A DNA stretch of 64,000 bases from Pyrenochaeta sp. MPI-SDFR-AT-0127. Its lineage: Eukaryota > Ascomycota > Dothideomycetes > Pleosporales > Cucurbitariaceae. The position numbers and the translations under genes are program-made. The DNA is taken from contig JAGTJM010000037.1 of assembly GCA_020747015.1 (NCBI GenBank), positions 186,001 to 250,000 on the forward strand, in the 5' to 3' direction. The notes under the pieces were generated by a model, which saw only the letters and a list, made by a program, of their open reading frames with translations, did no database searches and was not told the DNA's origin. Below, piece after piece: positions 38,107-48,738 of this stretch (position 1 is its first letter; each line of letters begins with the position of its first letter).

Positions 38107-38992
38107 AGAAAAGAAAAGCCAAGGAAAGCGATTTTATGAATCTCGATTCTTCCAAAATCCATTCCTTCCTTTGCTTTGAGAGAGAGATTTCTCTTCACGC
38201 TTTGATTAGGCATCTACATGTGCCCTTTGGCCTGATCCCCTATTTTATTCTGCAATTGTTCCAATATAGTTCGGAGACCGGTCTTGCTGCTATTGTCTCA
38301 ATATTAGGAACCCCCTTTTACCTTTTACCTCTTTCCTCATTCCTCTTTCTTCTTCTTCCACCTCATCATCCTCACCCTCTTCATCTTCTCTCCCCACTTT
38401 CACAGCATTGCGATTTAGGCTCTCTCTCTCTCTCTCAACTTAGATGAGTGAACGGCAACAGCAACAACGGAAAAAGTCGGCCCTTGCCTTTGTCCCTTTT
38501 TGTGTCGTCATTTTTTCTGTATATTATGGATGGTGTTGTGTTGGGCTTGAAGCATCTTTAGACGGGGCAAATTTTTAGCAAGGGTCGTGTCTTGGCTTAC
38601 ATGGCTGGCTGGCTGGCGGTGTCAGGGTGATAGAATGCATATTTTTTTTAATTCATTCATCCTGCGACCTTCAAGCGATTCTTGTGTTTGTGTTTGTGGT
38701 GTGAAAAGGGGCTGTTGAATGATAAATCTTAATCTGTTATCCTGAGATTGAGATTCTTCACAATGCACTGCTAGTAACTATTGCTTGAAATGTCATGTTC
38801 GTTCATCTATGGACTAGTCTATCATAACGCATTGCATTACCATGATTGCATTTCGGGAAAGACGGCAAGTCCCATCGTAGCCATTTATACCACGCTCCAA
38901 AATGCTTTTACACAAGTGTCTTCTACAGACGCCTTCAGTCCGTCCATCTAGCCGGTATGCAACACCGAGCTCCGGGAAAATAAAAAACTCGC
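38107..38992. other. Intergenic, convergent 3' ends, with pyrimidine-rich tract
   Basis: SEC7 and HSP88 3' flanks. A C/T-rich low-complexity tract with a (CT)n run lies at about 38320-38440. No gene is seen. Confidence 0.55.
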
Positions 38993-41479
38993 CTAAGCAG
39001 CCTCCTCAACGCTGTCGGGCTTCTGGGCCTCAGCATCAGTCATCTCGGTATCCTTCTCGTCCGCAGCTGGCGGCGCGTTGGCTTGCGCCTTTGCTTCAGC
39101 CTCCCGCTTCGCCCGCTCAAGATCAGCTTGCTTGGCTGCGTGCTCTTTTTGTTGCTTCTCGAGGACAGCTTGTCGCTCGCCCTCAATCTTGTCGTTGTAG
39201 CGCTGGATAATGGGGCCGGCGATGGAGCGGATGTCTTCCTTCTTAGAGACATATTGTGCTTTTGAGGCATCTTCGCCGTCGTCATATAACCAGTCCTGTT
39301 TCATGTCAGCAGGTTTCAATCAAGGTTGTGATACGGAGTGCTCACCTCGATGGTCTCGAGCTTGGCATTTAGCCTCGACTTCTCTTCATCGCTTGCAAAC
39401 TCTGCGTAAACGTCAAGAATCTTATCCTTGAGCTCGTAGATGAAGCTCTCGAGGTTGTTCTTCTCGTTCTCGGTGTCGGCAACGAGCTTGTCTTCCATGA
39501 TCATGGCGTTCTCACGCTCTGCTGCCGCTTCCTTGCTGGCTTGGTCGAGCGATGCGGTGCCTGCTGACAGAGGCAGGTCACCCTTCCTCTGCTGCTTCTT
39601 GACCTTGCGCATCTTGGGGGGCTCCTTGGGAGCGTCCTTGTCAACGTCCATTGCCTGCGTAACACTCGTTAGCTCATCTGTTACGGTTGCGAAAGCAGGA
39701 CGCGCAAGTACAAATTCAGTGCTGGGCTTGTGTCGTTTCGCGGCAGGCTCGGACGCGCTTTGCTGGCCGTTACTTTGATCAGTGGGAGAAGTGGAAGAAC
39801 GTACATCACCCTCTTTTCCTTCTTCCTTTGGCGGCTCGGGAATTGGCTCCTCGACCTCGGTCTCCTCCACATAGTATCCAGACTCCACGTTGAGCACACC
39901 GTGAATATTGAGGCGAGCCTTGAGCTTGCAAATCATGAAGTCGCCCTTGGGGTCCTCCTTGACGCCCTTGACGGAGAAACGACCGATCCAGGGGTTAGTC
40001 TTTCCGGGTAGTTGTTCTGGCTTGGCGTACCGGGCTTCGAGGTCGAATGGGTGTTTTCGGTAGAATGTGAGAATCTTTGTAGAAGGCATGACGTTGCCCT
40101 TGTTGAAGACGGTCAAGTTGGTATCCTCGTCTGGAATGTCCTCGGACTTCTCCCAGGTGAACTCGACGGGGTAGTTGACCATGTCGTGGACAGAGAAGTC
40201 ACGGACACGGAAGACGGGGGACAGGATGGCGCAGCTGAAGGCGCAGCCACGTGCGACAGCCTCATCTTGGTTGAGGGTGAAGGAGAGACCCTTGCCAAAG
40301 TACTCCTGGATGGCGTTCTTGATCGAGGGAACACGGGTGCAGCCACCGACCATCTCGATGGCGTCAATGTCTTCAGGCTTGAGCTTGGCCTCAGCAAGGG
40401 CCTGCTCAATAGGGGCGGTGGCGCGGTCAATCAGCGGCTTGATCAGCTCCTCAAGCTCCTCACGCTTGAGCATGCCGCGAACGTCCACGTCGTTCATGAT
40501 GGACTCGACGTTGAGGGGGGCCGCGTTGTTGGCAGAGAGAATCTTCTTGAGCTTCTCGACGCCAGCAGCGAGGCGGAATCGCGCCTTTGCGTTCTCCATG
40601 ACGTTGATCTTGTACTTGTCCTTGAACTCGGCAGCAAAGTGCTCGACCAGGGCCTTGTCGATGTAGCGTCCACCGTAATGGCGGTCCCAGGCGCTCGACT
40701 TGACGGCCAGCTCGCCCTTCTTGAACTCGACAACGGTGGCAGTGTAGTTGCTGTGGCCAATGTTGACAAAGACTACTCTCCGTGGCTTCTCCTCTGGGCC
40801 TGGCAGGTCGAGTTTTGTGATGCCGTATCCGAGCGCGACTGCGGTGTTGTCGTTGATCAGCCTGAGGCACTTGAGTCCGGCGATGTCTGAAGCGTCGAGG
40901 ATGGCCCGGCGCTGGGCGTCAGTGTACCATACGGGACAGCTGAGGACGATGTCTGAGACTGGCAGCTTCAGTTCGGCTGAAGCAGTGGCCTTCATCCTGG
41001 TCAGGTACATGGCCGTGATCTGCGTGGCCGTAAACTGCTCCTTCTTGCCCAGGTATGTGACCTCAGCGCCAACCTGGCCGCCCATGTCGACGAGCGGCGC
41101 CGAGACGAAATCTTGCTCAATCTGCACATCGGGGTCGTTGAGGGAGCGGCCGGCCAGACGGACGAAGGAGGAGACGGTGTTCTTGAGGTTGGAGATTTCC
41201 TGGTTCTTTGCGGCCTCGCCGATGTATCTGCTCTTGGGGCCGAATCCTACCAGCGACCTGCAAAATTTGTCAGTGGGAAGGCTTTGGACGGAGCGGTGAG
41301 TGGGTGCCTACGGAGTTGCGCGGTTGGAGACCTCGTTTGCGATCTGGAGAGAGTCAGCATATGGAATACAGAGCAGGAGTGACTATGGACTGGCCGCTAC
41401 GTACCACGTCGACGCCGCGATTGCGCGCAACAGCAATGACGCTGTTGAGCGTGCCCAAGTCAACGCCCACAACAGACAT
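38993..41479 (-). CDS. SSE1: Hsp110-family chaperone (Hsp88/Sse1), nucleotide exchange factor for Hsp70
   Basis: Exons are 41479..41405, 41343..41312, 41257..39805, 39654..39346 and 39295..38993 (723 aa). It is a cytosolic holdase and exchange factor for Hsp70. MSVVGVDLGTLNSVIAVARN opens the ATPase domain (1 to about 385), with NDNTAVALGYGI, VFVNIGHSNYTATVVEF and VGGCTRVPSIKNAI. The beta domain, an acidic linker (AMDVDKDAPKEPPK), a basic RKVKKQQRKGDLPL and the helical C-terminus follow. The 39655..39804 intron is 150 nt, a multiple of three and free of stops, so an unspliced form would read through and add 50 residues. I favour splicing because the donor GTACGT, a GCTAAC branch site and CGCAG acceptor are all good and the spliced linker matches known Hsp88 proteins. 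Confidence 0.95.
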
Positions 41480-41670
41480 GATTGCAGGTGGTGGCGGGGT
41501 ATCAGAGACGGTGGAAAAAAAGGAGGGTATGCGCTGTCAGCGGGAGTGCGAAGAGGGCGGTCGTGAAAGATGGTCGGAGGCACCCGCACAGCAGGAGGAA
41601 ATTCTTCTGGGGGTATAAGCTTGGGGTTGTGCAAGGCTGGGGGCTTGTTGCGTAAATACAGAACTTCACA

Positions 41671-41683
41671 GAACTTTCTCGAC
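41671..41683. promoter_or_regulatory. Candidate heat-shock element upstream of HSP88
   Basis: The sequence GAActTTCtcGAc has alternating GAA and TTC modules with two-base spacing, the Hsf1 consensus; the third module is imperfect. A further GAAcTTC lies just before it. It is about 195 bp upstream of the HSP88 start codon, within the 460-bp divergent region shared with the CENP-L-like gene. Confidence 0.55.
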
Positions 41684-41939
41684 GGCACCGTTTAGCGGGG
41701 CACTAGAAAGTTGCCCGTGCACGGACCATCCCCAGCAGCCGCCGCATCGCCTACCGCCCCGGCCACGGTCAACACCACAACACGCTGCGTCATGCCTGGC
41801 CCGCCAGATGCCGCCCCAGACGCGTTGACTCCTGTTGCCGCGCCATTGCAGCCTCCATGAGCGCGTGCGGTCCCTTTCTCGAGTCTTCCAACGCGCTTCC
41901 CAGTACGTAATACACCCTTGGCACGCCCTCGCCTCCACC

Positions 41940-43127
41940 ATGGCCGACATCCCACCGTACCCGCTTTACCACAGGACCTACAGCCTGTATCGCCTGTCTC
42001 CACTGCACCATGGCGAGACGCCCTTGCTCGACGACCGCAGTGTCCGGCTGCACGCGAAGCGGCTGAAGGAGCAGCTCAAGGGCGACAATGTGCGCGGGGT
42101 ACAGGTCGACTTTGCCAGCGCAGACGACACTGCCAAGCTGGGCCCGCTGGAAGAGTGCACCTGGGAAGTCCTTGGGGACGAGGATGCGTGGATCGACCGC
42201 CATGCACAGCTCGTGGAGCCAGACGATGCGCAGCCTGCCACCCGTGCCAGCCCAGACCAAGCGCGTGGTCTCCAAGTCAGTCTCGAGTATGAGAAGCAGT
42301 CGTACAACGCGCTGCTCCTGTGCGATCCCGGCGTCACATCGTCGCCAGACGGCTTCACCTCCCTGCCACTGCTGCTTGTGAAGATGCCAGGCCCGGTACG
42401 GGACGTCTTCCTGAACTACATCCGCACCACCTTTGATGCCTACGTTGCACCGCTGAGACTGCCCCCGGCCTTTATCACCGCGAGTCTTGAGACGTACTTC
42501 AAGCACTTGTCGGCGGGCACCTCTACACAGTCCATCCAAGACGTTGTGCGCCAGCTGCACGTCCAGCTCGCGTTTCCCAACACAACATCCCTCCTCAAAC
42601 ACATCGAGATCACCATTGCAGGCGCAGATGTTCCAGGCTTTGTCACGCGAGGGAGAGCCATGAAGAATGCCCACAACAAGCCCTTCACAGTCGCTCTGGC
42701 AAGCTACGTCAAGCAGCACCTTGCTCTCGACTTGTCGCACTCCAAGGCCCACATCTCACGCATCTCCTGCAACAGCTTCCACCTCGGCACGGAGCGCCTC
42801 AAGCTTTCAGCTCCAGACACTCTTGCAGATACTTCGTTTCCAGACGAGGGCGGAGCATCTCAGGACGCAAGTGCTGGCCAACTTGCCGTCCAGGAATTCT
42901 ACAAGTCCCTGGTGCGGGAAGCCACTGGCACCGGAAAGTTCCTCCCCGAGGATTTAGCGCATCATCGCAGAGAGCAAACGCCCTCTTCGACTTCAAGTGC
43001 AAATGCCGGGCGAAGGAAGAGAGCCATCAGCAGTGCCACTGCGGGGAACGACAACAAGAGGAAGACAAAGGCTCGAGGCAAGGAGAATGGAAGGACTGCT
43101 GAGAGTGCGGATATGCTGGATGCTTGA
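41940..43127 (+). CDS. Kinetochore protein, CENP-L/Fta1-like
   Basis: Intronless, 395 aa. The start MADIPPYPLYHRTYSLYRLS is typical of fungal Fta1/CENP-L proteins, subunits of the constitutive centromere-associated (Sim4/CCAN) network. Further matches in style are HAKRLKEQLKGDNVRGVQVDF, an internal variable acidic part, and PFTVALASYVKQHLALDLSHSKAHIS RIS in the C-terminal half. A basic tail (GRRKRAIS, NKRKTKARGKENG) could be a nuclear localisation signal. The ATG at 41940 was chosen over an in-frame one at 41835 because the conserved N-terminus begins there and the upstream part looks like 5' UTR. I assign the family from memory of its motifs, so the role is moderately sure. Confidence 0.65.
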   Translation: MADIPPYPLYHRTYSLYRLSPLHHGETPLLDDRSVRLHAKRLKEQLKGDNVRGVQVDFASADDTAKLGPLEECTWEVLGDEDAWIDRHAQLVEPDDAQPATRASPDQARGLQVSLEYEKQSYNALLLCDPGVTSSPDGFTSLPLLLVKMPGPVRDVFLNYIRTTFDAYVAPLRLPPAFITASLETYFKHLSAGTSTQSIQDVVRQLHVQLAFPNTTSLLKHIEITIAGADVPGFVTRGRAMKNAHNKPFTVALASYVKQHLALDLSHSKAHISRISCNSFHLGTERLKLSAPDTLADTSFPDEGGASQDASAGQLAVQEFYKSLVREATGTGKFLPEDLAHHRREQTPSSTSSANAGRRKRAISSATAGNDNKRKTKARGKENGRTAESADMLDA

Positions 43128-44544
43128 GCTCCATCTGATACCAGAGTATTTCTTGTACTTTGTCTTGTCCATTGACACTTCTGCGCCCTTTATCATATAC
43201 CCATGCGCAGTAGTCTATTCTGATGAATCGAAATCTTTAAATTTCCAAGTCGTTTGAATTTCCCCACATGTGCATTATAATCGTTTGACGGCATTGCACT
43301 AGAATTACTGACGTGTAAGAAGTTCCAAGTATCAACAGCTTCCGAAGGACTGAGTCAGCCTCACAAAATGGACCCACCAAACACCTCTCCAAATGAGTAC
43401 AAGCACAGTTCACTCGCTATATTGCTCTCACGATAACTGAGCCTGATGTGCTTCGCTTGTAAAACTACATCATCCTCAAGTCTTGCCATTTGGACTCGAA
43501 GACCTGGTTCCTCGAGCTGGTGGCGAAGCTACGTTACAAAAGTCTGCTGGATGGCCTAGAACTGATATAGGCCTTGTAACTGGTGCACTTGGAGTTCAGA
43601 AGTCTTGCTTTGCTGCCTTTTGCATTCCCCTAGCCGTCTCCTGAGAGATCACTCCATCTAACGCCAGTCTAATCAGGGTTGCGTCTTCAAGGGCAAGGCC
43701 ATACCTACAAATGACGAAACTTCATGACGAAGTCAGGACTCTCTTCTTCCTGCTTCGGCACGAGATTAGGGAGGATAAAAGAATGCTCAGACCCAAGGTC
43801 GTCTACTTTGTGGGCGGTCTCTGGAATCTGTTGGGGGTGCATTTTTTTGTATCTTCAGGGTTCCTCGAGAGATTGGCAAAGCTAATACAATATTGACAGG
43901 TGAATGCAATCATTTCTCTCCTCACTCAACTTCAGTGCTACTGGCGCCGCCCTGGTGTCTCTTGAGCGGTTCCTTAGAGTGCAAGACCCAACTATTACAT
44001 CCCTAAGCCATACACTAGGTCTTGTTCTTCATGTTTCATTCGTAACATAGTTACATATTGCTACCTACTTGGCTTGTTTATCACACACCATCCTACAGAT
44101 TGGGTCTCATTGATTTTGACCGAGAAACCTCGAAGAAGACACGATTATGGCAGCTGTCAATGGAAGATGCTAACATCCTGAATGCTACTGGTTGAAAGGT
44201 AGAGAGAAGGCTGTCCATTCTGCCGGATAACAAGCGATTATTGGTTCAATCTTACAAACATTATGATAATATCACAGTGTATGGTAGGGGGAGTTCACAA
44301 TTAGACCACTATGTTGAACAGAAGACTTGATTAATGGTGCTATTCTTCCAAATTTCGGGGAGGAAAATTGATAGGAGCCAAACGTGTATGTGGACTGGCA
44401 GGCTCAAATCAACAGATTCTGGGCATATCTGAGTACTTTACACCGAAATGTCAATAGATAGACTGAATAGTTCTCAACTATGTAAAGTGTGTGAGTTATA
44501 AGCATTATTGATCTACAAGGTCGCAATTTAGATCATATATCATA
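43128..44544. other. Intergenic, start of the gene-poor island
   Basis: 1.4 kb with AT-rich parts. A frame at 43711-43896 is short and unsupported. No recognisable transposon remnant. Confidence 0.5.
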
Positions 44545-44877
44545 ATGCACCATTTATTCCTTGTCGTTGTTACAGGGACGGATGCTCAACTGAAGCAAAT
44601 GATTCGAAGCTTGCTACTACGCTGGCTGGAATCAAGCTGCAATTTAACTAATTCCTCTCACAATAGTACCTTGAATCTCACAATCATGTCCTCTCTATCA
44701 TCGTTCTCTCGTCGCGATCAGCCAAGCCCCTCGCCTACCGAATCTGCTCTGCCATCGATCATAAACTCAGGCAATCGGGGCGACATCATCGCAGGTGTTG
44801 TTATCGGGATTGTAGGTACGTTTATCATCGCAGTATGGGTGAAAACAACAGTCGTCCCCTGGTATGTGCGCTGCTGA
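44545..44877 (+). CDS. Possible small membrane protein ORF (110 codons), unknown
   Basis: The frame has one strong hydrophobic segment (GDIIAGVVIGIVGTFIIAVW) preceded by a Ser/Thr/Asn-rich part with several N-glycosylation-type sites. The same plan, an S/T-rich part followed by one span, occurs in the larger ORF 1 kb downstream. An internal Met about halfway (44686) is an alternative start. It could be a decayed copy of a single-span wall-sensor-like gene. No family recognised. Confidence 0.25.
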   Translation: MHHLFLVVVTGTDAQLKQMIRSLLLRWLESSCNLTNSSHNSTLNLTIMSSLSSFSRRDQPSPSPTESALPSIINSGNRGDIIAGVVIGIVGTFIIAVWVKTTVVPWYVRC

Positions 44878-45842
44878 GAAGTCATGACAGTGAGAGCAAA
44901 AGCAGCTACAGGCCAGGATGCAGCAGTAGGCGTCACTAATCGAGAGAGAGTTCCTCAGCCATATGTTCCGGAAGGAGGCTCCGGCTCCGCTCCATATCAG
45001 GGCAAAACGCCGTTCGGTATGAATTGCAATGTATTTCAGCTCCGCTGGATGACAACACCAACCAAAAAATCTCCAGACAATCTGGGCAGGACCTAGAACC
45101 CTTTCCCGCTTTTAACCCTGACTATTGAGAAGCTCTGAGCGTAGATGAAACCCCAATGGGAGCCGTGCATGGCAGTCAGATGCCGTAGATGACGCTCTCA
45201 AGACTATTTTGGGTGGAAACGTTGTCTAAATTCCCATGATTGTGGTTCTACTAGGTCAAGTTCACCGTTATCGCTGTACTCATGATATGTTCAAAGCCAG
45301 ATTTCTTCTCATAGTTGGAGTTGACAAAAAAGGCGAATGCTAATCTAGGGGAACTCAATAATCAGGCATAAAAATATTTTAGAAGAGTCTGAGCTGAGAC
45401 TTTAAGTAGTTGACATACTTCAAGGATCATTATTGTTTAAAGCCGCCATGAGGTCCATCTCTTGTTTAGCGTATTCCAAGCTCATTGGAACGGAGCTGTG
45501 TGACCGCCTATAAACGGTGAATCTAGCGTGTATTGCAAACATGTGACAAACACTGTCGACAAAACAGTGGCACTATATTCTTGTAGTGAATGTACACCTA
45601 GCATACGTCGCTGGGACAAACATTGTGAACACAAATGGCTTTGAACAATGTACGCTATCTTTTCACAACTCACAACCATCTCATCAGTACTTAGCCCTTC
45701 CATAATCTTCCTGAAAATTGTTAGAGCTATCAGCTGAAACAAGAATTGAAAATAAACGAGAGGCAAAGCCTTAAAGCACCAATATACAGCACCCTATACA
45801 TCCAGGAAATAGCTACACTAACTTTCTGGAAAAGGCCCAAAC
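44878..45842. other. Intergenic
   Basis: About 1 kb without a supported gene. AT-rich. Confidence 0.5.
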
Positions 45843-47015
45843 ATGAAGCCCCCTGCTGTTATTGTTACAGAGATTTACTACGTCACCGTCACTCCGAATC
45901 CTGTGGTGAGCATCCCGACATCGCTTGCACTTAGCAAATCTCTTTCATCAGATACGATAGATATGAGCTCTATTACTCGTCTGAGCAGCACACCAACTCC
46001 CATGTCGAACAGCCATGGATCTTCTTCAACAACTTTACATTCTCCATCCTCTATGCCAACCCTGTACACTAGCCTTCCTCCCCTTCCTTCGCAGTTCGCC
46101 ACCCCCATCAAGCCAAAGGCCAAGTTCAACGATACCTTTGCCATTATAGTACTGGTGGCAGTTATCATCCTGGGCCTGGTGTTATTTGGCATGATCGGAT
46201 ACATGATATATTTGCGCCAGAAGGGTCAATGTCCCAAGTGCAAGTCCATGGAAGAGCAACTCGCCAAGTGGGAGCGTGGGGACCTGAAGCGTATCACGAA
46301 AGATATGATTAGAAAGCGGGAAGCACTAAATCAAGGTTTGTCGGGACCAAACTCTGCACCAGAGGTGGATATAGAGATGGGTGCCATTGTTAAGGATACT
46401 GTAAGCACGCATAACAAAGCAAGTTTCTGGGGCAAAGCGAAGGAAGCGATGTGGAATGCAAAGGGAAAGTCGATGAGAAACGAGACTCAGGATGTGAAAG
46501 GAACAGAAGCAGATGTTCCTCCATTGAATCGAATCAGGGAACCAAGTGTTTATGGAGATCGCTACTTCACAATGCAGATCGACTCAGCAAATAGTATACG
46601 CGAAACATCGCCTCAGGCCCCTCATGCCTACTTCAAACCCGGCGAGAATCGAGTGTACGAGCCGTCGTCATCGAGCGCTTACTCCCAACCCACCGGCTTC
46701 AGCGAAGGCATACGTGCGTTTAGAGACCACACTGTGTCCAATATGCCTCAACCTGGTCATCCCTACCAAGAAAGCATACTACAGCCTACTCGCTATGCCG
46801 AGTCGGAGCCGTGTCGTGCTTTACGTGTCATAAACGGGGCTGACCACGAGGTTCAGCGAGCGCGTCATCCATCAATATGCGCTGAGCCCCTTGATCCGAA
46901 TACATTTGACGATGTGAATATCAAGAATGGAGGTGACGCAGTATCACCGGCGTCGTCTTACCAGCCTGTTGCTTGGCGTACTGGTCCGCATACGCGCCCA
47001 GATGGATTTTTCTGA
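45843..47015 (+). CDS. Single-span membrane protein with Ser/Thr-rich ectodomain, unknown
   Basis: Intronless, 390 aa. The Ser/Thr/Pro-rich N-terminal third would be heavily O-mannosylated if lumenal. One transmembrane helix is near residues 99-123 (FAIIVLVAVIILGLVLFGMI), followed by CPKCKSMEEQLAKWERGD. A hydrophilic cytosolic tail ends PHTRPDGFF. There is no clear N-terminal signal peptide, so the span itself may act as signal anchor. The organisation resembles fungal mid-span or wall-stress-sensor-like orphan proteins, but I cannot name a family. Codon usage is less GC3-biased than in the conserved block. Confidence 0.5.
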   Translation: MKPPAVIVTEIYYVTVTPNPVVSIPTSLALSKSLSSDTIDMSSITRLSSTPTPMSNSHGSSSTTLHSPSSMPTLYTSLPPLPSQFATPIKPKAKFNDTFAIIVLVAVIILGLVLFGMIGYMIYLRQKGQCPKCKSMEEQLAKWERGDLKRITKDMIRKREALNQGLSGPNSAPEVDIEMGAIVKDTVSTHNKASFWGKAKEAMWNAKGKSMRNETQDVKGTEADVPPLNRIREPSVYGDRYFTMQIDSANSIRETSPQAPHAYFKPGENRVYEPSSSSAYSQPTGFSEGIRAFRDHTVSNMPQPGHPYQESILQPTRYAESEPCRALRVINGADHEVQRARHPSICAEPLDPNTFDDVNIKNGGDAVSPASSYQPVAWRTGPHTRPDGFF

Positions 47016-47382
47016 TTGGTGTTTTGCATGTTGGACTTTGGACAGTGTAAATATTGAACTCGGAGATGAGATGTAACGGGATGTGGTAATTGAAGATTCT
47101 GTTGTGAATTGTGACCAAATTAGTAGATCTTGAACAACGAGGGAAATGGACCCACGGAGGAAGTATCGTGGAGCGGTAGAGTCTTTGCATTGGCTCAAGA
47201 CATTTTTCAAGTTTTGTGATCTCAGCTGTTCATTGGTTGCCTATGACCCCCAAGTTTATCGTTGACAGGTCTTATACCGATATCATCATATGTAAGTTAA
47301 CGTGCATCCCTTCGTAGCGGAACAACCGCCGTAACGGACAAAATTGTAGGTACTTAGACTTTGCAGCAATACAAAAATCTAT
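47016..47382. other. Spacer before the left inverted repeat
   Basis: 367 bp, AT-rich; no gene seen. Confidence 0.45.
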
Positions 47383-48480
47383 ACACGCGTTAATAATCTA
47401 AAATTCCTCTTAACACACATACTAAGATGACCCCTGAACCCATCCACGTGCATCTATATAAAAATTACAGTCGCAGAGTCGCTTGCCCTTCCGATCCGCG
47501 AGGAGACCTTCTTCATAGCAATAATAAACCTCCCCCAACATAGAGCCACCACCATTATTTCCATCTATCGCAACACATGCGCAGTTTTCGTATACGTCTA
47601 GGGATCTAATAGAAACACTTAGGAGCCATGATTAGCCGTGAGGGCTAATCTAGGCGCGGATTCATGCGCGATCGCTACCTAGACTAGTACTTTCGTTAAA
47701 AACCCTCTAATCAGAGCAAGCTGATATAACATTACCCTTATGATTAAATCCGGCTTGGGATTGGGAGCAGTGCCAAGATGCGCACGGCCACGGCGCTTGT
47801 CAGCCAACGTGTTTCTAGCGTTGAAGCAGTTAACACAGCTATCCTACGCACATTGAGATGCGGTCCAACGCACGATGACCTCAATAGCTTCCTCGCCCTC
47901 AAGCCCCAAAACCCACTGTTGTTCCCTCCGCTGACTGAACGAAAGACCTAATTAGGCTCACCATGTGCCCATGTCTTAAGCCTACTTAAGCCGATTCCTA
48001 GACTAAGCAGCAGCCGAGATCTAATCTCAGCTCATTGAGGGGGAATACGATAACACAAGAGGGGTATAAGATAAGACGGAGTGCCGTAGCCCTAGAAATT
48101 GGCGCCTACGCTTCGGCAAGTGGGTTAAGCGTCGCTAGTAGAACGCCGTCGTTGGAAGCGCATACAAAGGTGGAAGGGCTCAATATGTTTTAGTGATACA
48201 GCTATCGTATAGTTAAATAATAAACAGCTCCCTACGTGAGCACTACAATCTTTAGGGTTATAGAGATGTGCTTTAGTTTGACATGTAAGGGACATAAGCG
48301 GTTTAGATTGTTCATGTTCGTGATAGATAACGCTTGGCAAGGCACTACACTATCTAGGGCTGCATGCCGTTCTCTGTCACCGGAAACGGTCGTTATATCT
48401 CTTCCCAACGCCATCCATCCTAGACGTTCACGGCAAGGTCTGCGCCGGTGCGGGTCGGCCATCTTCCCTGAAAGCGGTGA
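47383..48480 (+). repeat. Left arm of a ~1.1-kb inverted repeat pair
   Basis: Read forward, this segment matches the reverse complement of 54164-55307 nearly from end to end: both begin ACACGCGTTAATAATCTAAA at the outer edge and both end with GCCATCTTCCCTGAAAGC at the inner edge. Differences are dominated by C/T and G/A changes plus one extra stretch of about 30 bases in the right arm. It contains a small palindrome GATTAGCC-GTGA-GGGCTAATC near 47631. No transposase frame is visible, so I call it a repeat of unknown class. Confidence 0.9.
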
Positions 48481-48738
48481 CGTTTCTAAAGTATATGGGG
48501 GGCTTAATCATCGGAACGTAATCACCGCTAATTTTACTGCAGAACACCATGCTTAGAGAGGAACATAAGAATACCATGATACCCTAATCCTTGGTGCTTT
48601 GTGCTTTGTGGATCATTCCGTACAAATCAATTTCATAAATTTCCCACGATATAGGAGGCAAACCCATGTTTGACCAGTCTTGACCGTTGAATCGAGCAAC
48701 CATATGTTCGCCCATTCGCATTTTTAGCGCAAATTCGT

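Noticed and set aside
40012..40890. 292-codon plus-strand ORF
   Set aside because: Antisense shadow of HSP88.
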